Origin: Nematopogon swammerdamellus
Taxonomy: Eukaryota > Arthropoda > Insecta > Lepidoptera > Adelidae
Length of the DNA stretch: 64,000 nt
Direction of reading: 5' to 3'
Assembly: GCA_946902875.1 (NCBI GenBank)
Contig: OX336354.1
Location: 105,047 to 169,046, forward strand
Every line of letters starts with the position of its first letter. Within the stretch, counting starts at the first letter, position 1. Below, in pieces: positions 31,014 to 42,060 of the stretch. The translations under genes and the position numbers were made by a program. The notes under the pieces are model-generated. The model searched no databases and had not been told where the DNA came from. It saw nothing but the letters and a program-made list of their open reading frames with translations.

Positions 31014-31675
31014 ATAGCAATAAAGTTTCATGGTACCTACTAAAAATATTAATGCAAAACATTATATTTCTTAATAGTTCATGGAACATAATAGCAAAAC
31101 GGGGAAGTTTCCATAAAAAAAATTAAAAAACATAACAGCTAATTTATAAACTCGGAAAATATCCAACTTTGTAGAATATTTAGTACAAATTAATAGCAGG
31201 TACTTAATTTCCCTCAAACTGCATAATGAAAACTAGAACCTGGCTAATTTAAGTCTGCATAATTGGGTAACAATGAATCTGACACTTTCTTGTACCTATT
31301 ATTTTCCAAAACGTAGAAATGGCAAGAGAAGGCAATGACAGCAAACTTGCTATTATCAAACATTGCCATTTTTAGGGAGGTTCAAAGTGTAACGATCTGC
31401 AGACTTTATTTGCTATACTCCAACTTGTAAAGGTCAATAATATAATCATTTCACGCGAATTATTTACCAAAATTGTTCTTATAAGTTATCCTTGCTGATT
31501 TCAATTTTCAAGGTATTCTGAATAGGTTGTGAATTTGCACATTTTCTTTCAATAGTTTTCTTGAAGGCATTTCTAGATTATTCCTATTTGTAACAATATG
31601 TATTAGCATTTTTATCCTGCGTTCCTAGCATGCATTTATAAAAATAATATATAAGACTTGTAATTTGATATATCT
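31014..31675. other. No gene seen
   Basis: AT-rich unique-looking sequence of about 660 bp in the intron. I recognise no repeat or coding signal. Confidence 0.5.
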
Positions 31676-31676
31676 A

Positions 31677-31762
31677 ACCGTGTGGGGTCGGTACTTAAAA
31701 AGAATAGCCCCACTGCATCTCTCCCCGTCGCATGTCGTAAAAGTCGACTAAGGGATAAGAAA
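31677..31762 (+). repeat. CCGTGTGGGG-type SINE head, truncated
   Basis: CCGTGTGGGGTCGGTACTTA to GTCGACTAAGGGATAAG. It stops just before the 5S-headed SINE that begins at about 31768, so it is either a truncated neighbour or part of a composite. Confidence 0.75.
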
Positions 31763-31767
31763 ATTCG

Positions 31768-32159
31768 TCAGCCTCGGTAGCTCAGTGGCGCGGTTGGTTA
31801 GTCAACTGTTATTAAGCAACGCTGAGCGCGGTCAGAGATTGGATGGGTGACCGCTCGACCGTTGGAGGCTGACCGTGGTTCGGATTCCACGTTAAACTGT
31901 AGGTCCCTTCCCTTCTTACCTTACTAGGTGGTAGGGTTTATCCCGGCCGGTTTGGTACCACCGCACTGAACGAAACGTCGGTCGAAACGGCTATGTAAAT
32001 AGTTCGTGTTTTCCGTCCAGTTTAGTGTAGCCGACATGAAATGAAGGGAAGCACTGACATGGCACCTAGTTCACCCTGTGTTATGGGCTGACATCACGAA
32101 TGTTGTAGGTGATGTAGCCAACCGTGTCAGGCTCCATAAAAAAAAAAAAAAAAAAAAAC
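31768..32159 (+). repeat. SINE with 5S-like/tRNA-like head, full length with poly-A
   Basis: GTCAGCCTCGGTAGCTCAGT (A-box-like) is followed by TTAAGCAACGCTGAGCGCGG and TTGGATGGGTGACCGC (5S internal promoter). GGAGGCTGACC closes a stem with the start. The core contains ACTAGGTGGTAGGGTTTATC and TTTGGTACCACCGCACTGAA. The tail has GCACTGACATGGCACCTAG, ATGGGCTGACATCACGAATG and an A run of about 20. About 390 bp. It is the best reference copy in the window. Confidence 0.85.
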
Positions 32160-32562
32160 ATAAAACTAAAATGAAAAATCCGAACCACTGAAATCGGTAT
32201 TTTGGGATTACTTTAGAGGATTTTTACAATTATAGAGGGTTCTTAAGAAATAAAACATTTTTGCTAAATGTAGAATAGCGCACACTGCCAGGCCTTCGTC
32301 ACTCGCTCAAGGTCGCGCGTTAAATGCCTACCGCTTGGCGTACAGTGGGCTGTACAAGTAACAGTGGGCTGCCGCTATCCAGCCAGAGCGAGCGCCTACT
32401 ACGTTTCCTTTCGAATTTAGAAATGTCGAAATCACGTCATTATTGTGCAGCATTTTGATTTATTTCTAGTAATTTATTTATTCATATTAGTAGGAGGTCA
32501 TAGATTTAAAATAATATTATCATATTGCCAATAACATTAGTTAGATGACGCCGAACAGCATG
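32160..32562. other. No gene seen
   Basis: Mixed sequence between the SINE and the duplicated segment. No recognised feature. Confidence 0.4.
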
Positions 32563-33752
32563 GTATGTAGGTATGGCCTAATTCGTAAAAGGATAGAAAT
32601 AGAACATTCATTCGTTCTCTGTCTCAATGTGGGTTTTTATACAATAAAAAACACCAATAAAACAATAGGTACATTCAGTGGCGGCTGGTGACTTCAGGGA
32701 CCGGTAGTGCGCTACGTACCTACCTCCTTAAATACCAAGTTTCCCAACACATTCACAATGTTATTTTAAGATCGCGACTTCCGAATTTTTTAAACGCCTG
32801 CGTTGTATTATGTTCGTACCTAGTATGAATATTCTCAAGACACTCAATGAGTTGCAAAAAGCAAGAAAATAAATTCAAACAAGTTTTTAACTCATTTATA
32901 GTACCTTTATGAACACACCCATAGACCACAACACTACTGCAGCTTTCAAAAAGAAAACAATAGCAATGTCCCAGAAATACTTTGTATAAAAAGAAAACAT
33001 TTGAAAAGTAGGAATTGAACCCGGGATCACCTGATTGTAAAGCCTTACCTTTAACCAACTCTTAGGCAAATATCGGCACCACTTAATTCACAGTAACAGA
33101 CACACGTGACAGAAAGCACAAAACCTAACCATATCCCATTTTAAATATTCGCGCGCTAACGGGTATGTGACATCATCACATGACAGCGCGCTGACTCTAG
33201 GTAGACGGACTCGTGCAAAAGGAATCGCTCGCGACGTGTCGCACGCGCGTCTATTCACGATATAGCGTCCTTGTTTGGCGCTCGTGCGCCGCACGCTGAA
33301 GTCCATTTCGGCCCATACTGTTTCTATGAAGTATCTTTTGTCTCACGCGCCAGCGGTGTTTTGCCGATCCCCATATATTCAGATGGGAGACCCGCGGGCG
33401 CTTTTCGATTCCGCACGGGGCGCGGGTTTACTCGCAAAAACGTGCCTTGTGATCTATGAAATAAGGTCGAATTCACATTCGTATTTATTTGGAGTACGGT
33501 CTTTATGGTTTTAATGTAGGTATTTTGTATTGTAAGATATGTTTATGAAGATGTATTTTGAGTGAAGTGAAGACTTCTCGTGGTATGGTAGTGCGGCGCA
33601 CGGGCGCACTTTAGGACCAGCCGCCAGTGGGTACATTGTAGATGATCATTAAAATTGATCAAACAAAACTATCACTGGAAGGTTGCACGCTTTCATGTGA
33701 GAAACTAATTGTAACGCTAACGCATGCATGAATTTGTTCGCATGAATTTGCC
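32563..33752. repeat. Left copy of a 228-bp duplication, carrying a hAT MITE
   Basis: Without the MITE (32676-33629 plus one TSD), 32563-33752 equals 40348-40575 nearly base for base, from GTATGTAGGTATGGCCTAAT to CGCATGAATTTGCC. The two copies flank the LTR element at 33750-40347. The last bases GCC are shared with the truncated left LTR. Confidence 0.9.
32676..33629. mobile_element. hAT MITE copy 1, 954 bp, 8-bp TSD
   Basis: Ends CAGTGGCGGCTGGTGACTTC and GGACCAGCCGCCAGTG form a 14-bp TIR with one mismatch. The 8-bp duplication GGTACATT flanks it (32668-32675, 33630-33637). The empty site, with one GGTACATT, is preserved at about 40444-40451. A second copy is at 52082-53029. It has no transposase. 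Short shared open frames (RAPHAEVHFGPYCF-like) start without ATG and I do not call them genes. Confidence 0.9.
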
Positions 33753-33906
33753 CTGGGGCCGGATAGAAAATTAAACAGCACAAACCGTTTTCTATTCTTT
33801 ACTTTCCAAACTTTACTATCGCATTTTTATCTGACAACAAAAACTCCCTGTCATTTTTTGACAGCTTTCTTCTTTTTCATACATCAAACTTTAGGTGGTC
33901 GTGACA
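33750..33906 (-). repeat. Left LTR (3' LTR in element sense), truncated
   Basis: Matches 40183-40347 with few differences. The terminal TGTTACGA is missing at its outer (left) edge. The inner edge is GTCGTGACA. On the minus strand a purine stretch (GAGCGGGGAACGA) lies just upstream and can serve as the polypurine tract. Confidence 0.85.
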
Positions 33907-33917
33907 TCGTTCCCCGC

Positions 33918-34942
33918 TCAGATACGTTCGTCCCGAACGTAATTTGACCCATGGTACTGAGCCAGTCGGTCCACATGCACAATTTTGGGTTTGCTCCTTG
34001 AATTCCTTTGTATGCGGTAAGTGACATCATTGATACGGGTCACCACCGTGTATGGCCCATCCCATCTGGGCTGTAGTTTAGGAGATTTTCCTTTTCGACG
34101 TACAGGATTATGTAACCACACTTGGGAACCCTCTTCAAAAGTGTGGTCGTTAGCCTTCCGATCGTAGCGCGTCTTCATCCGTTCTCCTGCTTGTAGACTG
34201 ACCTCCCTCATATGAGCGTGGATTGAGTCCATCTTGTCTCGAAGATTAGCCACGTACTCCGTTATGGGCCTCGGTGAGTCTGGAACATTCCCTGTTAGGA
34301 GATCTGCTGGGAGGCGAAGCTCGCGTCCAAAATTGGCCAAAGCTGGCGTTTCATTGGTGGTCTCATGCACGGCAGACCTATACGATAACAGAAACAAGGG
34401 AATGTATTGGTCCCAGTCCCTCTGATGATTTTCTACCAGCTTGGCTAAATGATTCTCTATCGTCTGGTTAAACCTCTCCACCATGCCGTCCGACTGCGGT
34501 CGATACGCAGTTGTCCTGGTCTTGTGGATTCCCATGATGCGGCACGCTTCCAGGAACACTCCAGCTCCGAAGTTAGTCCCTTGGTCAGTGTGTAACTCCA
34601 GCGGCACTCCAAAGCGACAAAAGACCTCATGAACCAATTTTTGTGCAACTGTCGTGGCTTCTTGATTCGGAATGGCAAAAACTTCAGGCCACTTTGTGAA
34701 ATAATCCATAACGACCATGAAGTATCTATTTCCGTTGTCTGTTACTGGGAATGGTCCAGCTATGTCAACTGCGATTCTCTCCCAGGGAACACCAACATTA
34801 TACAGCTTCATGGCTCCCTTACAACGGGATTGCGGACCCTTCACTGATGCACAAGCAGTGCATTTGCGGCACCAGTCCTCCACATCTTCACGGCAATATA
34901 TCCAGTAAAAACGTTGCCGAACCTTCATTAGGGTTCTCTTAA
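33918..34942 (-). pseudogene. Integrase part of the Ty3/gypsy pol
   Basis: After the hAT insertion the frame reads LGVKRTLMKVRQRFYWIYCR, CRKCTAC (the CC of the HHCC zinc site; the HH lies at about 37600), VDIAGPF, HTDQGTNFG and QSDGMVERFN. D, D and E have 35 residues between the last two (D35E). The C-terminus has the GPY-like block RWDGPYTVVTRI. It is open to its own stop at 33918. The first ~15 residues of the open frame are hAT sequence. Confidence 0.9.
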
Positions 34943-35121
34943 CTCCCAAATAGGGCATGGATACCGGGATCCCGGGATCCCGAAACACCGGGATCCCGGA
35001 TGATATTTTGCGGTATTGTCAGTACCGGTGTTGGTAATCGAATACCGGGATATCGGTATTACGTTCAATCAAAGCTCATAATTAAAATTTTAAAGGTACT
35101 GCAGCGTTACGGCTGAAAGTA

Positions 35122-36040
35122 AAGGGTGTCCCAAAAATAACGCAAGATTTAAATTTAACAGAAAACACTTTTTTTTTTACCTTATATTGTAATTTTTTTA
35201 TTGAATCATAATGTACACAGGATAGGGTTATGTATGGAATAGCACATCGGACAAATGGCCTCCAAGGCTTTGCTGGCACATACGCACTCTTTTGTCGAAA
35301 TTTTCCATGACCATTTTGCATAAATGTGGCTGAATTTCGTTGATGCAGCGTCGAATTTCCTCCTTCAAAGCATGGGTGGTTGAGGGCTTGTTGGCATAGA
35401 CCTTTGATTTCAAATAACTCCATAAAAGGAAATCCAATGGTGTTAAATCACAAGATCTAGGGGGCCAATTCTTATCACCGAAACGAGAGAGGAAATGTCT
35501 CTTGCAGTAATTGCATTGTTTCACGGGCTGTATGGCATGTGGCCCCGTCTTGTTGAAACCATACTCCTTCCACATCAATATCATCCAATTTAGGCAGAAA
35601 GAACTGTGTTATCATGTCGCGATATCGAGCACCATTAAAAGTTACTGCTTGACCAGCCTCATTATGGAAAAAGTATGGTCCAATGATGCCTCCAGCCCAA
35701 AATCCGAACCAAACAGTGACACGTTGTGGATGCATTTGTTTTTCGACAATCACATGTGGGTTCTCTGAACCCCAAATGCTGTAATTCTGGCGATTAACAA
35801 AGCCATCAAGGTGAAAATGTGCTTCATCGCTTCGGATGATTTTGCTCGAAAAATCAGCATCCACTTTCATTATTTTTGAAATATTGTTCAAAAATGAAAA
35901 CACGTTGTTCTATCGTGTAACGCTTCATTTTTACTAACCCTAAACTGTCAGCTGTCAAATAGATTTTTTTTAGGGTTGCCAACACTTTATTTCACAAATA
36001 GCGCCAAATTCAAATCTTGCGTTAATTTTGGGACACCTTT
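35122..36040 (-). mobile_element. mariner-like element, TA target, inside the hAT
   Basis: TIRs read AAGGGTGTCCCAAAAATAAC at the left and AAAGGTGTCCCAAAATTAAC (reverse complement of the right), continuing GCAAGATTT. TA flanks both ends (35120-35121, 36041-36042). Length 919 bp, so shortened. Confidence 0.9.
35228..35930 (-). pseudogene. mariner-type transposase, deleted and frameshifted
   Basis: Begins MKRYTIEQRVFIFEQYFKNN at about 35927, then jumps across the lost DNA-binding domain to SSKIIRSDEAHFHLDGFVNR (first Asp), WFQQDGATCHTA (second Asp) and WPPRSCDLTPLDFLLW (third Asp). About 33-34 residues separate the last two, allowing for a slip near 35475-35500. That fits DD34D. It cannot make an active enzyme. 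Confidence 0.85.
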
Positions 36041-36189
36041 TATTTCTACAATTTTGTATAAAACTTATCACGACACGCCGCTCAATGCATTGGTATCGCA
36101 GTGTCATGCCGCTACAGTGCAATGTTTAATAAAAAACATCTAGTAGCAAGAATCATATCATATTGCTGCAGTTAAAGCGTCGTCACACG

Positions 36190-37143
36190 GGCTAGCGTAA
36201 TGTTGAAAATGGGGAGAAGCCTCCCCATACATCATCAGGTATGCCTGGTCCATGGAATCCTGCTGGCCGTTGTAGACACGCTGTATAAAGAGACAACGAA
36301 ACGGCGACAGCAGCAGCCTATTGCGGAAAAAGAAATGTCATCCGACGACGATGGTGAATCTTCTGAAGAAGAATTTGGTACAGAAGAAAGTTGCTTCAAT
36401 ATTATAGAAGACCTGCCTGTAACAGTCTTACAAGAAGAGTTCAAGCCATTGATAGACAAGGTGAGGAAAGTCGTGAAATTATTTCGAAACTCGCCAACGA
36501 AAAACGACGACGTGCTCCAGAGATACGTCAAAGATGAACATGGCAAAGAATTGGGTCTGCCTGCAGATCGACTGCAAGACTCGTTGGAGCAGCATGGCGG
36601 ATATGCTCGAGCGATTTCTGAGATTCTCGAAGATTTCCGTAATAAAGGCTTTGATAGATCTGAAATCAAATATTTCTGAATTCACGGACAAAGAGTTAGA
36701 CACGATGCAAGAAATTCAAAACGCCCTCAAAATTGTGAAAGCCACTGTAGAGGCACTCTGCCGCCGAGATGCAAATCTCCTGACGGCGCGTCGGCAGCAG
36801 CAAGTACCTTTATGATAAGAAAACTGAGGGCCCATAATAGTGGTATATCCTTAAAATTGATGGAGGCTCTAAAAAGACTGCTAAAAGAAAGGATTCATCC
36901 GATGACTGGGGTACTGCTTTACCTGAATAATCATAAAACTTACTATGACAAAATTCAAAACGAAGAAGAATCTTTCCACTTGCAGAAAATGAAACTATTG
37001 TAGAGGAAATTGTGAAAATGTACAAACGGTTGTACGATGATGAGCAACTAACGACTCAAATAGCGCGACGTGAATCTACAGGTGGTGCCTTCGTCGCTAC
37101 AGGAACTGAACCGTCTATGTCTAAGCTAAAGCTGGTTTTCTAA
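36190..37143 (+). pseudogene. hAT transposase, broken
   Basis: Reads KMGRSLPIHHQVCLVHGILL, KPLIDKVRKVVKLFRNSPTK, then after a slip DCKTRWSSMADMLERFLRFS, ALIDLKSNISEFTDKEL and AIVEALCRRDANLLTA, and a C-terminal ESTGGAFVATG block. C-x-TRW-S is the conserved hAT core motif. The N-terminal BED finger and first catalytic region are lost at or before the mariner site. Several frame changes. Confidence 0.85.
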
Positions 37144-37597
37144 GTGATTAGTGTAAAATGTTAATTATAGAATATCAATACGAATTACTACTGTTTTGTT
37201 ATTATGTAAACTGATATAACACTACTTTTGTGTATATTTGAATAATTAAATAAACCAAACTATATTCTGTTTTATTTCTAACCTCGCTTCATACATTTTA
37301 AAAAATTGAACATTTACTGTCAATAAATGGTCAATTAAAATCCATTCATTATCAATTTATAATTTAATTTAAACTGTTTTTGTCTTCTATATGCATATTA
37401 AACAGTAAAGCTTCAAGTTTCAACATATTTAAATAAGCTTGCATAAACTTACCATACAAAATTTCAACACAATTCTTAAAGTTTATGAATTTTTTTCCGG
37501 GATCCCGAAAATGCCGGGATCCCGGTATTAAGCATTCAATCCCGAAAAAAATACCGGTATTGAAAATGGGCACCGGTATCCATGCCCTACTCCCAAA

Positions 37598-38994
37598 TGA
37601 CCTCCTGAAGGGCCGTCGTGAAGGCAAGCCAACACGTCCTTCACCTTAGTTCGCGGGATTACCAACTGTAAATATGTCTCTCTCCCATTTGGTGTCTCCC
37701 ATTTCCGGTAGAGTAGCCCATCATGGAGTAGAAGGCTAGACCATTGTGCCCAATAACTTTTCGTCGTTGCACTTCTTGGTGCTACTTCTTTCCACTCAGG
37801 TTTGTTTTCATACGCCATTTTCCAATAAATGATGGGCAACAAATCCCGGTCTTCTTCCTGCGCCTTCTTCATGGCTTCATTACTCCATTCTTCGCTTATG
37901 TTGTTCAGCCGTCGATAGTCTACACAGAACCTGGTACTGCCATCCTTCTTCTTCACGAGGACTACAGGCGAACACCAGGGGCTCGATGACGGTTCAATTA
38001 CTTTGTTCTTGCGCATGTCCCCAATCATCTGTTGAACCTCGCCTTCTTTCGCCACTGGCACCCGACGTGGACGTTGTCGGATAGGCAGTGCGTCCCCCGT
38101 ATTAATTTGATGTTTCACCATGTTGGTCCGTCCAATGTCCCCGTCGTCGGTTGCGAAGATGTCCGAGTACTGTGTTAACAGGTCTACTGCCCTCTGAAAC
38201 TCCATCTTGGTAAGATCCTTTTTACTTTCTTCCAAGAGCGAGAGCACTTTGGTTCTGCCTATCTTATCGCTCACAGTGATGGGCTCATCACACTTACGTA
38301 GCCAGGATACTTCATCACATTTTCCCACCACTGTGTCTGTTTCGAGTTTAATATCGGCCCGGCTCAAATTGATGATGCGCACGAATGCCTTATCCTGATT
38401 CTTTACCAAAGTTCGTGCAGTAATCCATTGACAGTCACATCCACGCTTATCCAAGTTTTCAACAAGTGTACACCCCGTTGGGCCTTGGCCAGATGCATGC
38501 GGTAAATTCACTGGCACCAACGTCTGAGATCTTGCCTGCAATATGGTCGGCCTCGAACAGCATACATCTCCTGATAACCTTCCTCCTCGAAGAAATATTT
38601 CTTCACTTCCCAGCTTGAGAACTCCATTTGTTATATCAATTTTGCAGTCATGAAGTTTCATGAAGTCCAGTCCAAGAATACAGTCATCAACTATGTCTGC
38701 CAAGATAGCGGAGTGATGATAAATTCTGCACCCAATTTTTAATGTTACTCCTACCTCTCCATGGACATGTATGTGCTGTCCGGTGGCAGACTGTACTTTG
38801 TAGTAAGTGTACCGCTGCTGCTGATTCTTAATAAAATTCCCTAGAAGTTGCGATTTAACAATGGTCCGCGATGCTCCGGTATCCAAAGTTATTTTACACT
38901 CATAGCCGCTGATTTGTCCATCCACTACTAGGCTATTTCCGTCGCATGCTTGTGAAATCAAGACTATGGGGGCTTCCTTGCCACCAGCCAGCAC
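37598..38994 (-). pseudogene. Ty3/gypsy pol: protease and RT start, RT core deleted
   Basis: KITLDTGASRTIVKS is the aspartic protease site, with ILGLDFMKLHD as the second protease block. The RT starts with VKHQINTGDALPIRQRPRRV, IEPSSSPWCSPVVLVKKKDG and RFCVDYRRLNN. It then jumps to EEWSNEAMKKAQEEDRDLLP, the linker before integrase. About 400 residues (RT palm with YxDD, and RNase H) are lost. It ends in HDGPSGGHLG (the HH of the integrase zinc site) at the hAT insertion. Confidence 0.9.
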
Positions 38995-39014
38995 TCGCCC
39001 CGTGGTCCTGGCGG

Positions 39015-40157
39015 TTACTCGTTTCCCTGATGCTCCTCCGTTCTCGGTGCTTTCATATTTGATTGTTCATTGTTCGGGCAGCTAGACCGGATATGTCCAA
39101 GAATACCGCAGCGGTAGCAGCGAGGAGTAAACCTATTCCTACCCGGTGTATATTCCGACACCTTTACTTCTCTCACTCTTTGTCTGCGAGAGTCAGCACG
39201 CACTGCTTCTACTTCTAATGCGTGCGCTAGGGCATTTTTCAGTGTCTCGTGATGCCCCAGTCGCACGGCTGCCCTCACTTCCATGTCCCAAATTCCGTCC
39301 ACGAAAGCCTGAACCAGTGTGCTAACGATGAATGGTGCCGACGATGCTTGGTATGCCTTTCGGACAAGCTTTTCTATTTCCAGAGCCCACTGTTGAAGGC
39401 CCTCGCCGGCTTGCTGCACACGGTCACGAAGTTGGGCTCTGAACACATGTTCCAAGTGTTTATCGCCATATCTTGTCTCCAGAGCCTCCAGCAGTTCTTC
39501 ATATGTGGTCCTCTCTCCGACGGCTTCCAAAACATGTAGGGCCTGGTCACGCAACCCCAATGTCAACACGGTGAGTGCCTGGTCGTTGTTCCACCCGTTG
39601 GCCCGCTCCACAGACTCAAATTGTTTTTTGTAGGCGGCCCACGAGGTTGTGCCATCATAAGGTGGAACTTTAAAACGTGTTCCTCCAGTCGAGGCATTCA
39701 CGGTTACTCCAGTGGTTTGTATTTTTTCCAGTCTTGTCATTCGTGCCTCGTAGAGGTGTAACGTGGCATCCTGCTCTTCCACTTTAGCGGTCACCTTCTC
39801 CAAGTCTTGGCGCAACTTGGACAGCGCCCCGTTTACTGTGTCCAGGATCGCTTGCCGACTTTCTTCTGTAGCTCGTCGACTCTCCTCCGACTTGGCCTCG
39901 AGACGCTCCATGGCTTGCCGACTTCCTTCCGTAGAGCGACGATTTTCGTCGGCCATTCCGCTTAGCATTTGCATGAGCCCGGCCATATTGAATGAGCTCG
40001 GGTTCTGGGATGTTGCTTCTTCCTCCACTTCCAGAGGTTGTGAAGTACTGTCCTGGACCTCTTCTACGACGCCACGCTGCTCCTCGTCATTGTTCCGCGC
40101 GGCCGCCGCCATCGCCCTGGTTTGCATGCATTCGTTGTCCCTCAGCGTTATTGACAT
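39015..40157 (-). CDS. Ty3/gypsy gag, 380 aa
   Basis: Intact frame from ATG 26 bases inside the right LTR edge region to a stop. It has acidic and coiled-coil N-terminal repeats (ENRRSTEGSRQAMERLEAKS, EESRRATEESRQA), a capsid-like middle (RFKVPPYDGTTSWAAYKKQF, EALETRYGDKHLEHVFRAQL) and one CCHC knuckle CYRCGILGHIRSSC near residue 350. Gag packages element RNA into particles. The pol frame follows in another frame (-1). This is an element gene, not a host gene. Confidence 0.9.
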   Translation of the reverse strand: MSITLRDNECMQTRAMAAAARNNDEEQRGVVEEVQDSTSQPLEVEEEATSQNPSSFNMAGLMQMLSGMADENRRSTEGSRQAMERLEAKSEESRRATEESRQAILDTVNGALSKLRQDLEKVTAKVEEQDATLHLYEARMTRLEKIQTTGVTVNASTGGTRFKVPPYDGTTSWAAYKKQFESVERANGWNNDQALTVLTLGLRDQALHVLEAVGERTTYEELLEALETRYGDKHLEHVFRAQLRDRVQQAGEGLQQWALEIEKLVRKAYQASSAPFIVSTLVQAFVDGIWDMEVRAAVRLGHHETLKNALAHALEVEAVRADSRRQRVREVKVSEYTPGRNRFTPRCYRCGILGHIRSSCPNNEQSNMKAPRTEEHQGNE

Positions 40158-40182
40158 TTTCTATCCCCACTCTGACACCAAT

Positions 40183-40347
40183 TGTTACGAGCCCTGGGGC
40201 CGGATAGAAAATTAAACAGCACAAACCGTTTTCTATTCTTTATTTTCCAAACTTTACTATCGCATTTTTATCTGACAACAAAAACTCCCTGTCATTTTTT
40301 GACAGCTTTCTTCTTTTTCATACATCAAACTTTAGGTGGTCGTGACA
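40183..40347 (-). repeat. Right LTR (5' LTR in element sense), 165 bp
   Basis: Starts TGTTACGAGCCCTGGGGCCG and ends GGTGGTCGTGACA, with TG...CA ends. The complete copy of the LTR; the left one lacks its outer 8 bases or so. Confidence 0.9.
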
Positions 40348-40575
40348 GTATGTAGGTATGGCCTAATTCGTAAAAGGATAGAAATAGAACATTCATTCGT
40401 TCTCTGTCTCAATGTGGGTTTTTATACAATAAAAAACACCAATAAAACAATAGGTACATTGTAGATGATCATTAAAATTGATCAAACAAAACTATCACTG
40501 GAAGGTTGCACGCTTTCATGTGAGAAACTAATTGTAACGCTAACGCATGCATGAATTTGTTCGCATGAATTTGCC
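40348..40575. repeat. Right copy of the 228-bp duplication (MITE-free)
   Basis: Same sequence as 32563-33752 minus the hAT MITE. It keeps the unfilled target GGTACATTGTAG at about 40444-40455. Followed by unduplicated GTAGCTAAATATCG. Confidence 0.95.
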
Positions 40576-41062
40576 GTAGCTAAATATCGTATCGTTGGTA
40601 GGTATCATCTTTATTTTATTCCTCACAATAAGACAGCCCAAAGACACAGCCCTTACACGCGCTGAACGGCGCGCTTTCGAGATAGAGTTACGCGACAGAA
40701 AGAGAAGCGAAATGTAGGTGGTTATCGTGGTTAGGCATGCAGCTCTGTGCGAGTCAATTTGTACTTTATCGCGTCGTCGCAGAGTAGCTATTTCTTTGTG
40801 AGTGTTTGTACAGAGAAGCTTCTGTACGGAGTACTCTTTTCTGTTCTGTGACACTGCAGCCAAATTAACAAATAGCTCATTTTCGATTGTTTGTGAGTAG
40901 ACACATGAATTTAGAACAGTGTATTACGTTTGTGCTCTGCAATATAATGCACGAACATACAGAGCACAAATAATGATGGCGCGTTTGTGTTACACAGCTT
41001 GCGTAATACAATAAGTTCCCGGTTTTTTTTTTATTTAATTTTTTTCCCGCAATTATGTGTTT
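40576..41062. other. No gene seen
   Basis: Mixed sequence ending in a T-rich run. No recognised feature. Confidence 0.4.
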
Positions 41063-41282
41063 TGTTATTCTTTATTCTTTATTCTTTATTCATCATTCGT
41101 ATGGTAGTACACTACGCTTGAATTTGTCCTGTTTAGTTTTTACAATCCGGTTCGATTACACCCACACAGAAGAGCCGGCAAGAAACTTCGCAGGGTTCTT
41201 TTTTTAACGTCTTCAATTACAATACATTGTGACTAGCTACACAATAGACACCGCTTACAGTGTTAAACCCGTAATGTCGTTT
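41063..41282 (-). mobile_element. LINE 3' end, 5'-truncated
   Basis: On the minus strand it has CGGTGTCTATTGTGTAGCTA, ACCCTGCGAAGTTTCTTG, GGGTGTAATCGAACCGG and an (AATAAAG)n tail. It is nearly identical to 46648-46856 and related to the 3' UTR at 28340-28560. No coding sequence remains. Confidence 0.75.
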
Positions 41283-41314
41283 TCTTGCTCTACCTATCTG
41301 CTGAATTTTTTTGA

Positions 41315-41520
41315 ATAAGGAGGATGGGCAAAAATGTATGGGAGTTGGTCTACCCCGCCTCTAACAAGATGAAGAATAAACCATTTTGTCCAAACATACC
41401 TAGCATCTATTGTTAGTACTTTAGGAGTTATATCACTTTAAGTTGTATAAACATAGAACCTTATCATAGTAATAGGCTTACCTCTGTACGATGATCATCG
41501 TTCTAGGAAGGGTAAGTCCT
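41315..41520. repeat. Inverted repeat arm (left), pairs with 45455-45665
   Basis: GTACTTTAGGAGTTATATCA, GTATAAACATAGAACCTTAT and ACCTCTGTACGATGATCATC occur in mirrored order at 45455-45570. GGTCTACCCC is matched near 45655. The spacing is about 4.1 kb, with gene-free sequence inside. Confidence 0.75.
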
Positions 41521-41960
41521 TACAGCGAAACAGTACCAAAATGACCGAGCGGTATTGAAACCAAAAAAATTGTATTTTAATCATTACGGCACAGATTACT
41601 AAATAGTTACTTCGTAACAGATGAATCTCTCCATAGAAAAAGTTACGTACCTTCGGCTTTAATAGCCTAAACTTTTACGACGCCAGTCGCTGCGTGCGAA
41701 AATGTACCTAAACGAAAGAGCGTAAAGTGATTATTGCTTTGCAGCTGCGCGCGGACGCGGGGCCTTGAAGCAAATTCGGTGACGTTAGGGCTGCTACTTT
41801 CGATAAAAATATCAATGCATTACACAATCTTTAATATTATTATATTGTAAAGAGGAAATATGTGTGAATGTTTGTTCGCGAGCTGCAGCACTGATTTAAA
41901 AATGTTTTTTTACTGTTAGATAGGTACCAATTTTTTTTTTGTTTAACATATAGGCTACTA

Positions 41961-42060
41961 CTAGTTTTAGCCCGCGGCTTCGCCCTCGTTAAAATATATT
42001 AAAGGAAGAAATTAGTTCAGCCCGAAAATACTTTAGGTAATCCTACCTACCTACTACCCC
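41961..42060 (-). mobile_element. Helitron-type CTAG end, diverged
   Basis: CTAGTTTTAGCCCGCGGCTT at 41961, then CGCCCTCG. Only the end is clear. Downstream, GGCGGACTTATTGCCG is repeated at about 42145 and 42212 with GGCAAT mirror parts. Confidence 0.55.

Larger units (their letters stand above)
34951..37589 (+). mobile_element. hAT transposon, 8-bp TSD, inside integrase
   Basis: TIRs TAGGGCATGGATACCGG and CCGGTATCCATGCCCTA, with subterminal CCGGGATCCCG repeats at both ends. The 8-bp duplication CTCCCAAA is exact (34943-34950, 37590-37597). It holds a broken hAT transposase on the plus strand and a mariner on the minus strand. Confidence 0.95.
33750..40347 (-). mobile_element. Ty3/gypsy-type LTR retrotransposon with nested insertions
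   Basis: LTRs of about 165 bp, gag (39015-40157), protease and RT start (37598-38994), and integrase (33918-34942), all on the minus strand. Most of RT and all of RNase H are deleted. A hAT transposon sits in the integrase (34951-37589) and a mariner in the hAT (35122-36040). After the right LTR, in element sense, ATTGGTGTCAGAGTGGGG gives a TGG-starting primer-binding site candidate. No normal 4-6-bp TSD; a 228-bp flank duplication instead. Confidence 0.85.

Noticed and set aside
33271..33459. Conserved small protein in the hAT MITE copies
   Set aside because: The frame starts at a TTG, has no ATG, and ends differ between copies; conservation is explained by recent common origin.
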